Shown here in pieces: positions 45,401-54,004 of a DNA stretch of 64,000 nt; within the stretch, counting starts at the first letter, position 1, and each line of letters begins with the position of its first letter. Under the pieces are notes generated by a model. The model worked only from the letters and a program-made list of their open reading frames with translations, was not told the origin of the DNA and did not search any database. This stretch comes from Parafrankia sp041008525 (GTDB lineage Bacteria > Actinomycetota > Actinomycetes > Frankiales > Frankiaceae), in contig NZ_JBFLUG010000002.1 in the NCBI RefSeq assembly GCF_041008525.1, forward strand, positions 1 through 64,000. Direction: 5' to 3'. A program made the translations under genes and the position numbers.

Positions 45401-47447
45401 GATCGAGGTCGGGGTCAGGTTCCAGCCGACCAGTGACGGCTGGATCTACGGCCTGCGCTTCTTCAAGGGACCGGGTAACACCGGCACCCATGTCGGGTCG
45501 CTGTGGGACTCCTCCGGGGCCCGGCTGGCCTCGGTCACCTTCACCGGGGAGTCCGAGACCGGCTGGCAGCAGGCCGCGCTCTCGCCGCCGATCGCCGTCC
45601 AGGCCGGGACGACCTACACCGCCTCCTACCACGCTCCGGCCGGCCACTACGCGTACACCAACGGCGCGTTCGCGACCGCCGGTGCCGGCACCGCCCCGAT
45701 CCGGGCCCTGTCGAACACCGACGCCGGCGGGAACGGCGTCTTCGCCTACGGGCCGAGCAGCCGCCCGACCGAGTCGGCGCAGGCGTCCAACTACTGGGTC
45801 GACGTCGTCTTCGACACCACCGCGCCGAACGACTCGGTGCCGCCGGTGGTCGCGGGCGTCACCCCGGCGCCGGGCGCGACCGCGGTCGCGCCCGGGACGG
45901 CGATCACGGCCACGTTCAGCGAGCCGATCCAGCCAGGCACGCTGGCGATGACGGTCCACGAGGCCGCCGGTGCCGGTGCCGCCGCCGCCGGCACCGTCAG
46001 CTACGACGGGCCGACCCAGACGGCCACCTTCACCCCGAACGCGACACTGGCCTACGGCCGCGGCTACACGGTGACGGTCTCCGGCGCGACGGACCTGCTC
46101 GGCAACGCGATGGCGGGCCCGGAGACCTGGACCTTCACGACGGCCCAGCCCGACTGCCCCTGCACGGCGTTCGGATCGACCGTTCCGCCACAGATCGCTG
46201 GCGACGCCCAGGCCATCGAGCTGGGCATGAAGTTCCGCGTGAGCCAGCCGGGTCTCATCAGCGGCGTCCGGTTCTACAAGTCGGCCGGCAACACCGGAAC
46301 CCACCTCGGCAGCCTCTGGTCGGCGACCGGCACCCGGCTGGCGGCCGCGGTCTTCACCGGCGAGACGGCAACCGGCTGGCAGACGGTCTCGTTCACCGGC
46401 CCGGTGGCGGTGACCCCGGGCACGACCTACATCGTCTCCTACCACACCAACACCGGCTACTACGCGGCGACGGGTGGCTACTTCGCGGACCCACCGGCGA
46501 GCACCTCACCGGTGGTGGCGCTCGCCAGCGGTGCGGACGGGCCCAACGGCGTGTACGTCTACGGCGGCACGGCCTTCCCGACCGAGTCGTACAACAACGC
46601 CAACTACTGGGTGGATCCCGTGTTCGTCCTGAACGGGGCGCCGGACAGCGCCCCGCCGGCGATCGCGGGCCGCACCCCGGCGCCCGGCGCGACCACCAGC
46701 GTGGCGTCGGACCCGGTCACCGTCACCTTCAACGAGCCGATCCGGTCGTCCACGTTTGCTCTGACCCTGAAGGACGATGCCAACCGGGACGTACCGGGCG
46801 CGGTGAGCTACGACTGGGAGACCTCGACGGCGACCCTGCTCCCGGGCCGGGAGCTGAGCACCGGGCACCAGTACACGGCCACCGTCGCCGTCGAGGACCT
46901 GGCCGGCAACGCGCTGGCTCCCACCTCGTGGACGTTCACACCGCTGGTCGACTGCCCGTGCACGATCTTCCCGGCGACATCCACCCCGGCGGTCGCGTCC
47001 GCCGGGGACACCGACGCCGTGGAGCTCGGCGTGCGGTTCCAGGCCGACCAGGACGGCTATGTCACCGGCCTGCGCTTCTACAAGGGCGCGGCGAACACGG
47101 GCACCCACGTCGGTCACCTGTGGGATGCGGGCGGTAACCTTCTCGGTAGCGCGACCTTCACCGGCGAGACGGCGTCCGGCTGGCAGCAGGTCCTGTTCGG
47201 CACCCCGGTGGAGGTGACGGGTGGGGCCACCTATGTCGCCTCCTACCACGCCCCGGGCGGCGGTTACTCCTACACCCCGAACGACCTGGCCGCGACGACC
47301 ACCCGCGCGCCCGTCCGCGCGCTCGGGGACGGCGTGGACGGGCCGAACGGGGTGTATCGGTACGGTGCGCCGGGCTTCCCGGACCAGCCCGGGGGCCGGA
47401 GCAACTACTGGGTCGACGTCCTGTTCACCACCAGCCCGCCCCAGTGA
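42486..47447 (+). CDS. Giant secreted DMFase-like protein with four DUF4082 and Ig-like modules
   Basis: 1653 residues. A long twin-Arg-rich N-region and hydrophobic core (to about residue 75, AAQAAG) suggest export. Residues ~80-570 match the N,N-dimethylformamidase large-subunit-like domain (YRIDIYRMGYYQGNGARRL, VSSGHDEYWSGAQRTNVEGA, LAFFSGNTVYWKVRWE). An Ig-like domain (~575-665) precedes four DUF4082 modules starting near 668, 949, 1221 and 1488, each opening with CPCT, with SbsA-like Ig domains between them (TPGAAATNIDPATTVTATFSE). DUF4082 is presumed carbohydrate- or surface-binding. Likely an amidase-type or structural surface protein; the reaction is not established. Confidence 0.83.
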   Translation: MQSRRRVASLWRRGSIPSLPGRRHRSRAVGHPARRALWRVALLALLVGAASAGLTAVPVGSVLPAALTPPAAQAAGPCDPPVNPIVCENSQAGTPQSQWLLTGAGDPSIQGFGTQISVNKGETIRFKVKTDASDYRIDIYRMGYYQGNGARRLDTIDPSAALPQIQPACYTDQTTHLVDCGNWGESASWQVPSTAVSGIYFAILHREDTGGEGQITWVVRDDASHSDVLVQASDTTWQAYNCYGGYSLYELSDTCRQAKKVSYNRPFATPENKFQDWVLSSEYPMIRFLEANGYDLSYTSGIDSDRSGALLRNHRTFVSSGHDEYWSGAQRTNVEGARDAGVNLAFFSGNTVYWKVRWEQSIDGSGQAYRTMVCYKESRDNAKIDPSSEWTGTWRDARFSPPSDGGKPENALTGTYWLVQSDYHAIKVPAADGRMRFWRDTGVDDLTGNEVATLAPSTLAYEWETDIDNGFRPAGLFQVAHSDVPDAVSVVKDAYGNVVEPGSAMHAMTMYRADSGALVFSSGTIQWSWGLDESNPDSTPPDRRMRQATVNLFADMDAQPATLIDGLTRATASTDSTGPAVTITSPAGGAAHLNGAAVTVTGTAADAGGGVVGGVEVSLDNGQTWHPAQGRESWTYTGAAVGVGAVSIRARASDDSGNIGATAQVATTVSCPCTIFPTDAVPATPASDDGAAINVGLKFTSTADGSITGARFYKGPGNTGTHTATLWTADGTPLASGTFVDETASGWQTVSFPQAVGVTKDTTYVISYHAPSGHYAADPGAFTNAGTTGLPLRALPAGPTASNGVYRYGPAGQFPNQSVAPAAGQLNSSWNYWVDAIFSDASAADVSPPSVTARTPGAAATNIDPATTVTATFSEDITAGSASLVLRDAANAVVPSAVAYNATDRRITLTPNATLPSGSTFTAVLSGASDAEGNVMNPAMWSFTTAGPRTCPCTIWDASATPAVPAADDPGAIEVGVRFQPTSDGWIYGLRFFKGPGNTGTHVGSLWDSSGARLASVTFTGESETGWQQAALSPPIAVQAGTTYTASYHAPAGHYAYTNGAFATAGAGTAPIRALSNTDAGGNGVFAYGPSSRPTESAQASNYWVDVVFDTTAPNDSVPPVVAGVTPAPGATAVAPGTAITATFSEPIQPGTLAMTVHEAAGAGAAAAGTVSYDGPTQTATFTPNATLAYGRGYTVTVSGATDLLGNAMAGPETWTFTTAQPDCPCTAFGSTVPPQIAGDAQAIELGMKFRVSQPGLISGVRFYKSAGNTGTHLGSLWSATGTRLAAAVFTGETATGWQTVSFTGPVAVTPGTTYIVSYHTNTGYYAATGGYFADPPASTSPVVALASGADGPNGVYVYGGTAFPTESYNNANYWVDPVFVLNGAPDSAPPAIAGRTPAPGATTSVASDPVTVTFNEPIRSSTFALTLKDDANRDVPGAVSYDWETSTATLLPGRELSTGHQYTATVAVEDLAGNALAPTSWTFTPLVDCPCTIFPATSTPAVASAGDTDAVELGVRFQADQDGYVTGLRFYKGAANTGTHVGHLWDAGGNLLGSATFTGETASGWQQVLFGTPVEVTGGATYVASYHAPGGGYSYTPNDLAATTTRAPVRALGDGVDGPNGVYRYGAPGFPDQPGGRSNYWVDVLFTTSPPQ

Positions 47448-47464
47448 CCAGCCCGTTCCAGTGA
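47431..47464. repeat. 17-bp tandem duplication across a stop codon
   Basis: CCAGCCCGCCCCAGTGA (47431-47447) contains the last codons and stop of the DMFase-like gene; the next 17 bases repeat it with CC changed to TT. Confidence 0.85.
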
Positions 47465-47474
47465 CCAGGGGCCA

Positions 47475-47512
47475 GGTGGGCGGCGGCGGGTCGGACCTTC
47501 CGTCCGCCCACC
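47475..47512 (+). terminator. Stem-loop after the DMFase-like gene
   Basis: GGTGGGCGG (47475-47483) and CCGCCCACC (47504-47512) form a 9-bp stem; the loop contains a CGGA/TCCG inner pairing. Lies 28 bases past the stop. Confidence 0.5.
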
Positions 47513-47567
47513 CACCGGGTGGCGGGCAGCTGGTCGCCGGGCCCTGACCCCGAGTGGAGAAGGCACC

Positions 47568-48956
47568 GTGAAGATCCTGGTCTACCCCCATCACCTGGAG
47601 ATCGGCGGAAGCCAGACCAACGCGATCGACCTCGCCACCGAGCTGCGGGACGCGCATGGCCACGATGTGGTCTTCTTCGCCACGCCCGGCCCGGCGGCCG
47701 CGCTGCTGCACGAGCGGAAGATCCGCCTGATCCCGGCCCCGGCCGCCTTCGGGGCCCCGTCCGCACGCATGATCGCCGCGCTGGCCCGGGTCGTCCGCGA
47801 GCAGCGGCCAGACGTCGTCCACGCCTGGGACTGGCCGCAGTGCATCAACTCCCTGCTCGCGTTCGGGCCGCTCGGGGTGCCGTTCGCCGGCAGCGACATG
47901 AACAACCTGTCGGTGTCCGCGCACCTGCCGAAGGCGGTGCCCATGACGTTCGGTACCGAGGAGACGGTGGACGTCGCGCGCGGGCTCGGGCACCGGCGGC
48001 TGTTGCTGCTGGAGCCGCCCGTCGACACCGACCGCGACGACCCTGCCGTGGTGGACGGCGAGACCGTCCGCGCCGAGCACGGGATCGGCGCCGACGAGCT
48101 GCTGGTCGTCGCCGTCTCCCGTCTGGTCGGCTGGCTGAAGCTGGAGGGCCTCATCCGCGGGATCGAGGCGGTCGGCGAGCTCGCGGGGGACCATCCGGTG
48201 CGGTTCCTGCTCGTCGGTTCCGGCACGGCCGAGGAGGACCTGCGGGAACGCGCCGCCGCCGTCAACGCCAGGGTCGGCCGCGAGGTCGTCATCGTCCCCG
48301 GGCCGATGCTCGACCCCCGGGGCGCCTACGCGGCCGCCGACGTCGTGCTGGGCATGGGCGGCTCGGCACTGCGCGGCCTGGCCTTCGGTAAGCCGGTGCT
48401 GCTGACCGGCGAGAAGGGCTTCTCCACGATCGTCGGCCCCGACACCGTGGCCCCGCTGTTCTGGCGCGGCTACTACGGCGTCGGGGACGGCACGCCGTCC
48501 GACCTCGCCGGCCAGCTGGCGGACCTGCTCGGGGACGCCGCGCTGCGGGCCCGGCTCGGCACCTGGGCCCGCGACCTCGTCCTCGACCGCTACTCACTGA
48601 CCGTCACCGGCCGCCGGCTCGACGAGTTCCTGCGGGATGCCGCGGAACGTCCGCCGGTCCGGGCGGGCATCCTGCGGGACCTGGCCATGATCGCTCCGCG
48701 GGCGACCGCGAGCCGGGTCGTGCCGCCGGCCGTCCGCAACCGACTCCGCGGCGGCTCCACCCCCACGAACTGGGCGGACGTCGCCGTCGCCCGCGGCACA
48801 CAGGACGGTCCGAGCCCCTCCCGCCCCGGCGGCCACCAGGCCGCGCCGACAGCGGGGGCGGGGACCAGCATCGGCAGTGACACCACGACCAGCAGTGGCA
48901 CCACGACCGGCGCCGGCGCCGGCGTTGGTGCCGGTCGTGGCGAGGGAGCGGGCTAA
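47568..48956 (+). CDS. GT4-family glycosyltransferase
   Basis: 462 residues from GTG with GGAGAAGG upstream. KILVYPHHLEIGGSQTNAID is a GT4 start; VVHAWDWPQCINSLLAFGP, AVSRLVGWLKLEGLIRGIEA and RGAYAAADVVLGMGGSALRGLAFGKPVL make up the donor half, with Gly-Gly-Ser where the usual EXXXXXXXE segment would be, so the second domain is somewhat divergent. The last ~50 residues are a Ser/Thr/Gly-rich tail. It meets the flippase gene tail-to-tail with a 4-base overlap. Confidence 0.8.
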   Translation: MKILVYPHHLEIGGSQTNAIDLATELRDAHGHDVVFFATPGPAAALLHERKIRLIPAPAAFGAPSARMIAALARVVREQRPDVVHAWDWPQCINSLLAFGPLGVPFAGSDMNNLSVSAHLPKAVPMTFGTEETVDVARGLGHRRLLLLEPPVDTDRDDPAVVDGETVRAEHGIGADELLVVAVSRLVGWLKLEGLIRGIEAVGELAGDHPVRFLLVGSGTAEEDLRERAAAVNARVGREVVIVPGPMLDPRGAYAAADVVLGMGGSALRGLAFGKPVLLTGEKGFSTIVGPDTVAPLFWRGYYGVGDGTPSDLAGQLADLLGDAALRARLGTWARDLVLDRYSLTVTGRRLDEFLRDAAERPPVRAGILRDLAMIAPRATASRVVPPAVRNRLRGGSTPTNWADVAVARGTQDGPSPSRPGGHQAAPTAGAGTSIGSDTTTSSGTTTGAGAGVGAGRGEGAG

Positions 48957-50995
48957 CCGGAGACGGCGGGTTCGGCGGGCGGCTGCGCGGGCTCCCGCGG
49001 GGGCCGGACCAGGGAGCGCATGGGCGCGACGATCGGGGCGTACGCCAGGGTCGCCGCGCCCCCGCCGATCACCAGGGCGAGCAGCGGCGACGACGTGAGC
49101 CGGGATCCGAGCAGGGCCACCGCGGCGAAGACGGCACCGCCGATCGCCGGCCGGACCAGGACGAGCGCGATCTGCCGCAGTGAGAACTCCATGGCGCGCA
49201 GAGCCAGGCAGAAGGCCGGGACGACGATCACCACGGCAACGAGGAGCTGCCCGGCCGCGACCCCTCGGATGCCGTCGAGGTGCGCGCCGACGGCGAGGAC
49301 GGGAATCAGAACGATCAGCCAGATCGTCTGGATGCGGACCATGATCCGGGCCTTGCCGACGGCGACGAGCAGGTCATCGGTGATCTCGATGGCGACGCGG
49401 ACGATGGACAGCACGGCGAGGAAGCGCAGCGCCTCGGCCGCCGGCACCCACTTGGACCCCTGCAGCGTCTCGATGATCTCGGCACCCAGGACGGCCAGCA
49501 GCGCGCACACCGGCACGGTCACCGCGGTGAGCAGCGCCAGCGCGCGGGCGAAGGCGGTGCGCAGCCGTTCCGGATCGGAGCCGAGCTGCGCGAACCCGAC
49601 CAGGCTCACCCGCCGGACCGCGAACGAGAACATGTTGACCGGCCAGCTCGCGAGGTTGAAGGCCTGGGTGTAGAGGCCGAGCGGCGCCGGCCCCAGCATC
49701 CGTCCGGTGATCGTGGTGTCGACGTTCAGCATGCAGAAGGTCAGGAAGCCGGACCCGGTCAGCGGGACGCCGTCCGCGGCGAGCCGGCGGGCCATGTCCG
49801 GCCGGAAGCCGGGAAGCGGGCGGCGCGGAGCCAGCACGATGATGGCGAGCGCACCGACGAGGTTGCCGGCCAGCCGGCCCAGGACCAGCCCCCAGACACC
49901 CATGCCCGTGGCGACCAGCCACAGGGTGAGCCCGGCCCAGACGGCGAGGTTCAGGCTGTCCGCGATGGTCCGGCGCCCCTGGGAGAAGGAGCGGGTGAGC
50001 AGCGCGGTCGGTACCGCGGCGGTCGCGTCGATCAGGATCGTGAGGGCCAGCACGCGCAGGAAACCGGTGGCCTCGGGGATGTGCAGCGCGCCGGCGAACA
50101 GCGGCGTGGAGACGAAGAACAGGCCGTACAGGACCGCACTGAAAGCCATGATCAGGGTGACGCCGGTTCCTTCGACCTCCCGGACGTCCCCCTCCCAGCG
50201 AATCAGGGCGGCGGTCATGCCGGCGTCGTTGAGGCTCATCAGGAACTGCATGGCGAGCAGCGCGAGCGCGAACACGCCGAACTCGTCGATCGACAGCATC
50301 CGGGCCAGGGCGATCCCGATGATCAGGACGCCGGCCCGGGAGATCACGTTGTTGAGGAAGCTCCACCCGAGCCCCCGCCGGAGCTTGTTGCCCAGCTGGT
50401 CGTCCGGGGCACCCGCCGCGGGCAGCCGTCCCTCGGCCGGCGACGCGGCGCCCGGGCCCAGCGCGAGCGCGGCGCTGTCGGCACGCTGACGGGACCCGTA
50501 CTGGCTGATGACCAGGGTCGGTTCGGCGTCCTTGTGCGGAGCCGGCGGTTCCGGTGCTCCGAGCGGTTCGAGCAGGTCGGGTGCCGGGCGTGCCTTCGCC
50601 ACCTCGCTCGCCCGGCCGGCCGGCGACGACGGCACTCGTTGCACGGTGACGGTGCGGTCGATGTCGTCCGTGCCCGGCGACCGCTGCAGGGTGACGGTCC
50701 GCTCGATGTCCTCCGGGGGTGTCGGGCGGCGTGCCCGGGGCGTGCCCTTCACGGCGTCCGGCAGTGCCGGGCGCTGCACCATGACGGTGCGCTCGACGTC
50801 CTCCTGGGCTGGCGCCGGGTGATCGGCCTCGGTAGCGCTGTCGGTCTGCTCCGGGCCACCGGCCTGCCCCGGGGCGCTGGCCTGGGTGGGGTCCCAGGCC
50901 AGGGTCATGGTTCGTTCCTGGTCCCCGTCCGGGTACCGCTGGGTGCCGGGTGACGGGTCACCCGGCGGTACGTCCGCGTCCGTCAGGTCAGGCAT
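48953..50995 (-). CDS. Wzx-like polysaccharide flippase with repeated Thr-motif N-terminus
   Basis: 680 residues. Residues ~210-660 form 12-14 helices of the MOP/RfbX flippase family (RRGLGWSFLNNVISRAGVLI, RMLSIDEFGVFALALLAMQF, GPAPLGLYTQAFNLASWPVN). Flippases move lipid-linked repeat units outward. The first ~200 residues are hydrophilic and repeat QERTMTL, DVERTVMVQR, DIERTVTLQR and DIDRTVTVQR (Thr 29, 70, 100, 115), plus DAEPTLVISQ (Thr160): likely kinase targets and FHA ligands. ATG 50995 overlaps the acetyltransferase stop; GTG 51013 is an alternative. Last gene of the amino-uronic-sugar operon. Confidence 0.83.
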   Translation of the reverse strand: MPDLTDADVPPGDPSPGTQRYPDGDQERTMTLAWDPTQASAPGQAGGPEQTDSATEADHPAPAQEDVERTVMVQRPALPDAVKGTPRARRPTPPEDIERTVTLQRSPGTDDIDRTVTVQRVPSSPAGRASEVAKARPAPDLLEPLGAPEPPAPHKDAEPTLVISQYGSRQRADSAALALGPGAASPAEGRLPAAGAPDDQLGNKLRRGLGWSFLNNVISRAGVLIIGIALARMLSIDEFGVFALALLAMQFLMSLNDAGMTAALIRWEGDVREVEGTGVTLIMAFSAVLYGLFFVSTPLFAGALHIPEATGFLRVLALTILIDATAAVPTALLTRSFSQGRRTIADSLNLAVWAGLTLWLVATGMGVWGLVLGRLAGNLVGALAIIVLAPRRPLPGFRPDMARRLAADGVPLTGSGFLTFCMLNVDTTITGRMLGPAPLGLYTQAFNLASWPVNMFSFAVRRVSLVGFAQLGSDPERLRTAFARALALLTAVTVPVCALLAVLGAEIIETLQGSKWVPAAEALRFLAVLSIVRVAIEITDDLLVAVGKARIMVRIQTIWLIVLIPVLAVGAHLDGIRGVAAGQLLVAVVIVVPAFCLALRAMEFSLRQIALVLVRPAIGGAVFAAVALLGSRLTSSPLLALVIGGGAATLAYAPIVAPMRSLVRPPREPAQPPAEPAVSG

Positions 50996-51629
50996 GATCC
51001 GGAAGGACGCCACCGCTGGCCTGGTCCCGGCGGTGGCGGGTGCCGCAGGCGCAGGTCAGGTCCTCGCCGAGGCGCTCGCCGCAGGCACACATCCAGCCGA
51101 TCTGGCGAGCCGGGTTGCCGACGACCATCGCGCCGGGCGGGACGTCCCGGATCACCACCGTGCCGGCGCCGACGAAGGCGTTCTCGCCGATGGTGACGCC
51201 GCAGACGATCGTGGCGTTCGCGCCGATCGTGGCACCCGAGCGGATCACCGTCGGCAGCAGGGCGTCGCCTGACTTCTTGACGGCCGCCCGGGGCATGTAG
51301 TCGTTGGTGAACACGGCGTTCGGGCCGAGGAAGACGTCGTCGCCGACGACGAGGCCGTTGAACAGGGCCACGTTGTTCTTGACGGTCACCCTGTCCCCGA
51401 GCCGGACCTCGGACTCGACGAAGGCGTGGTCGCAGATGTTGCAGTCCGCGCCGACGACCGCCCCGGGCAGGACGTGCGCGAATGCCCACACCCTGGTGCC
51501 CGGGCCGACCTGGTCGCTTTCGCACAGCGCCGCGGGGTGCACGAACGGCGCGGGCCGCCCGGCCGCGACCGCCGGACCGCCCGCTGCTGCCGGGCTGCCC
51601 GCGACATCCGTCGCCGTCTCAGTCGCCAC
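50988..51629 (-). CDS. UDP-sugar N-acetyltransferase (WbpD/WlbB-like)
   Basis: 213 residues, left-handed beta-helix. TRVWAFAHVLPGAVVGADCN, ICDHAFVESEVRLGDRVTVK, NNVALFNGLVVGDDVFLGPN and AVFTNDYMPRA are the WbpD/WlbB pattern; these enzymes acetylate the 3-amino group of UDP-GlcNAc(3NH2)A. A C-terminal double CACG zinc-ribbon-like tail (CACGERLGEDLTCACG) is also found in that group. It overlaps the aminotransferase gene by 11 bases, which supplies its substrate. Confidence 0.85.
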   Translation of the reverse strand: MATETATDVAGSPAAAGGPAVAAGRPAPFVHPAALCESDQVGPGTRVWAFAHVLPGAVVGADCNICDHAFVESEVRLGDRVTVKNNVALFNGLVVGDDVFLGPNAVFTNDYMPRAAVKKSGDALLPTVIRSGATIGANATIVCGVTIGENAFVGAGTVVIRDVPPGAMVVGNPARQIGWMCACGERLGEDLTCACGTRHRRDQASGGVLPDHA

Positions 51630-52758
51630 TGTCGAGCACCGCCTTCGTCAGGGTCTCCACGACGCGCCGCTGCTGGGCATCGGTGATCTCGGGGAAGATG
51701 GGCAGCGAGAGGATCTCGCCGGCGAGCAGATCGGTGACGGGGCACGGCCGCGGCGCGTGCCCGGCGAACGGCACGGTGCGGTGGATGGGCTGCGGGTAGT
51801 GGATGCCCGCGCCGATCCCGGCGGCGTGCAGCCGGGCCAGCACCCTGTCGCGCTCCGGCACCCGGACGACGTACAGGTGCCACACATGCACGTTGCCCGG
51901 CGCGGCCTGCGGTCGGCCGAGGTCCAGGCCGAGGGTCTTCTCCGCCTCGGCCAGGTAGGTGTCGTAGCGGTTCGCCGCCGCCCGCCGTGCCTCGTTCGCC
52001 GCCGCCAGGCGGGCGAGCTTGGCGCGCAGCACCACCGCCTGCAGGGTGTCCAGCCGCGAGTTGACGCCCAGGTGGGTGTGCTCGTACTTGGTCAGGCTGC
52101 CGTGGCAGGAGATCGCCCGGACGGTGGTGGCGAGCTCGGCGTCGTCGGTGAGGACGGCCCCGGCGTCGCCGTAGGCACCGAGGTTCTTGCCCGGGTAGAA
52201 GCTGGTCGCTGCCGGTCCGGCCGCACCGATCCCGTCGCCGTTGCGGGTGGCGCCCTGCGCCTGCGCGGCGTCCTCGACGATCGCGATCTCCCGTCCCGCG
52301 ACGGCGGCGCGGATCCGCTCCAGGGGAGCGAACTGCCCGAAGAGGTGGACGGGGATCACCGCACGGGTGCGGGACGTGACCGCCTGCGCCACCTCGTCGG
52401 GGTCCAGCAGCTGGTAGGTCTCGTCGACGTCCACCAGGACGGGCCGGGCGCCGGCACGGGCGACCGCCTCCGCGGTGGCGATGAACGAGTTCGCGGGCAG
52501 GATGACCTCGTCCCCGGCCTGCCGGCCGATGCCGAGGGCGCGCAGCGCGAGCTCGATCGCGTCGGTGCCGTTGCCGACGCCGACGCAGTGCCGGCGGCCG
52601 CTGAAGGCGGCGAACTCCCGCTCGAACTCGGCGACCGGAGCACCGCCGATGAACGAGGTCGTCGCCAGCACCTGGGCGAAGCCCGCCGCGACCTCGTCCT
52701 CGACCCCTCGGTGCGCGGCCGCGAGATCCACGAACGGAATCGTGTCGTTCGTTGTCAT
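51619..52758 (-). CDS. PLP-dependent sugar aminotransferase (DegT/WbpE-like)
   Basis: 379 residues. IPFVDLAAAHRGVEDEV, GVGNGTDAIELALRALGIG, DEVILPANSFIATAEAVARA and VEDAAQAQGA are DegT/DnrJ/EryC1 signatures; the PLP lysine is in SFYPGKNLGAYGDAG. Closest in plan to WbpE/WlbC, which convert UDP-3-keto-GlcNAcA to the 3-amino sugar. The adjacent WbpB-like dehydrogenase and WbpD-like acetyltransferase support that role. A 16-base gap separates it from the second aminotransferase. Confidence 0.87.
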   Translation of the reverse strand: MTTNDTIPFVDLAAAHRGVEDEVAAGFAQVLATTSFIGGAPVAEFEREFAAFSGRRHCVGVGNGTDAIELALRALGIGRQAGDEVILPANSFIATAEAVARAGARPVLVDVDETYQLLDPDEVAQAVTSRTRAVIPVHLFGQFAPLERIRAAVAGREIAIVEDAAQAQGATRNGDGIGAAGPAATSFYPGKNLGAYGDAGAVLTDDAELATTVRAISCHGSLTKYEHTHLGVNSRLDTLQAVVLRAKLARLAAANEARRAAANRYDTYLAEAEKTLGLDLGRPQAAPGNVHVWHLYVVRVPERDRVLARLHAAGIGAGIHYPQPIHRTVPFAGHAPRPCPVTDLLAGEILSLPIFPEITDAQQRRVVETLTKAVLDSGD

Positions 52759-52774
52759 CTGGTAGTCGTCCCTC

Positions 52775-54004
52775 TTAGCGGTGGCTCTGGTCGGGGCCGG
52801 GCCGGGCAGGTGTGCTCTCCGCGGCCGCCCGGACGGAACCGGCGACCCGCTCGACGTCGCTCTCCGTCATCTCGTGGAACAGCGGCAGGATCACCGTGCG
52901 GTCGGTGAGGCGGTCCGTGACCGGAAGGCCGGCCCGGGGAGAGGCGCTGTCCCGGCGGTCGCCGCCGCCGTCGTAGGCCGGCTCCCGGTGCGCGGCCATG
53001 ATGCCCCGGCGGGCCGAGATGCCGTCGCGCAGCAGGTGCTCGAGCAGCTCGTTGCGGGTGCCGGGAAAGCTGTCGGTCAGCTCGACCCAGAACGACTGGT
53101 AGTTCGACGTCCCGTACGGCGGGTCGGCGCACACCCGCAGGCCGGGCACCGCGGCCAGGGCCTGCTGGTAGACGGCCGCCAGCGTGCGCCGCCGCGCGAT
53201 CAGGTCGTCCAGCCGGCGTAGCTGGACCAGCCCGATCGCCGCCTGGACGTCGGTCATCCGGTAGTTGAAGCCTGTCTCGACGTAGTCCTCGATCACGATG
53301 CGGCTGCTGGCGTGCCGGTCGGCGGCGCTCACGCTCATGCCGTGCTCACGCAGCCGCCGTGCCCGCGCCGCCCATTCGGGGCGGTTGGTCACCAGCGCGC
53401 CGCCCTCGCCCGTCGTGAGCAGCTTGCGCGGGTGGAAGGAGTAGGCGGCCAGCGCGGCGTCGCCGCCCACCGCGCGGCCCCGGTAGGTCGAGCCGATGGC
53501 GCAGGCCGAGTCCTGTACGAGCTCGAGACCACGCCGCAGACACAGTGCCCGGATGGGATCGACGTCGAGGGGCATCCCGCCCTGGTCGACCGCGATCACC
53601 GCGCGGGTGTCGGGGGTGAGGGCGGCCTCGATCGTGGCCGCGGTGACGTTCTGCGTCGCCGGGTCGACGTCCGCGAAGACTGGTCGGGCACCGACGTAGC
53701 GGACCGCGTTCGCCGTGGCGATGAACGACAACGACGGCACGACGACGTCGTCACCGGGGCCGAGCCCGGCGACCACCATCGCCAGGTGCAGTGCGGCGGT
53801 GCAGCTGGAGACGACGACCGTGTCGGCCGCGCCGAGGCGGGCCGACAGCGCCCGCTCGAACTCGGCGACGCGCGGGCCCTGGGCCACCCAGCCCGACCGG
53901 ACCGCCGCCGCCGCGGCCGCGGCCTCCTCCTCGCCCAGCCAGGGACGCATCACGGGCAGGACGGCAGGCGCGGCGGCGGTCGCCGCCGCGGGATCCGGAC
54001 TCAT
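52775..54004 (-). CDS. Second DegT-type PLP aminotransferase
   Basis: 409 residues. RSGWVAQGPRVAEFERALSA, SSCTAALHLAMVVAGLGPGD and VVVPSLSFIATANAVRYVGA open the fold; the PLP lysine is in SFHPRKLLTTGEGGALVT, and FNYRMTDVQAAIGLVQLRRL follows. Distinct from its neighbour (different core sequence), so probably aminates another position or sugar, such as C4. It overlaps the epimerase gene by 4 bases (ATGA). The upstream His/Arg-rich frame to 54103 lies inside the epimerase tail and is not used. Confidence 0.86.
   Translation of the reverse strand: MSPDPAAATAAAPAVLPVMRPWLGEEEAAAAAAAVRSGWVAQGPRVAEFERALSARLGAADTVVVSSCTAALHLAMVVAGLGPGDDVVVPSLSFIATANAVRYVGARPVFADVDPATQNVTAATIEAALTPDTRAVIAVDQGGMPLDVDPIRALCLRRGLELVQDSACAIGSTYRGRAVGGDAALAAYSFHPRKLLTTGEGGALVTNRPEWAARARRLREHGMSVSAADRHASSRIVIEDYVETGFNYRMTDVQAAIGLVQLRRLDDLIARRRTLAAVYQQALAAVPGLRVCADPPYGTSNYQSFWVELTDSFPGTRNELLEHLLRDGISARRGIMAAHREPAYDGGGDRRDSASPRAGLPVTDRLTDRTVILPLFHEMTESDVERVAGSVRAAAESTPARPGPDQSHR

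Noticed and set aside
42363..46445. Very long open frame on the minus strand (1360 codons) opposite the DMFase-like gene
   Set aside because: Composition is Arg/Gly/Asp/Val low-complexity with no domain, and the opposite strand encodes recognised DUF4082 modules; it is a high-GC shadow.
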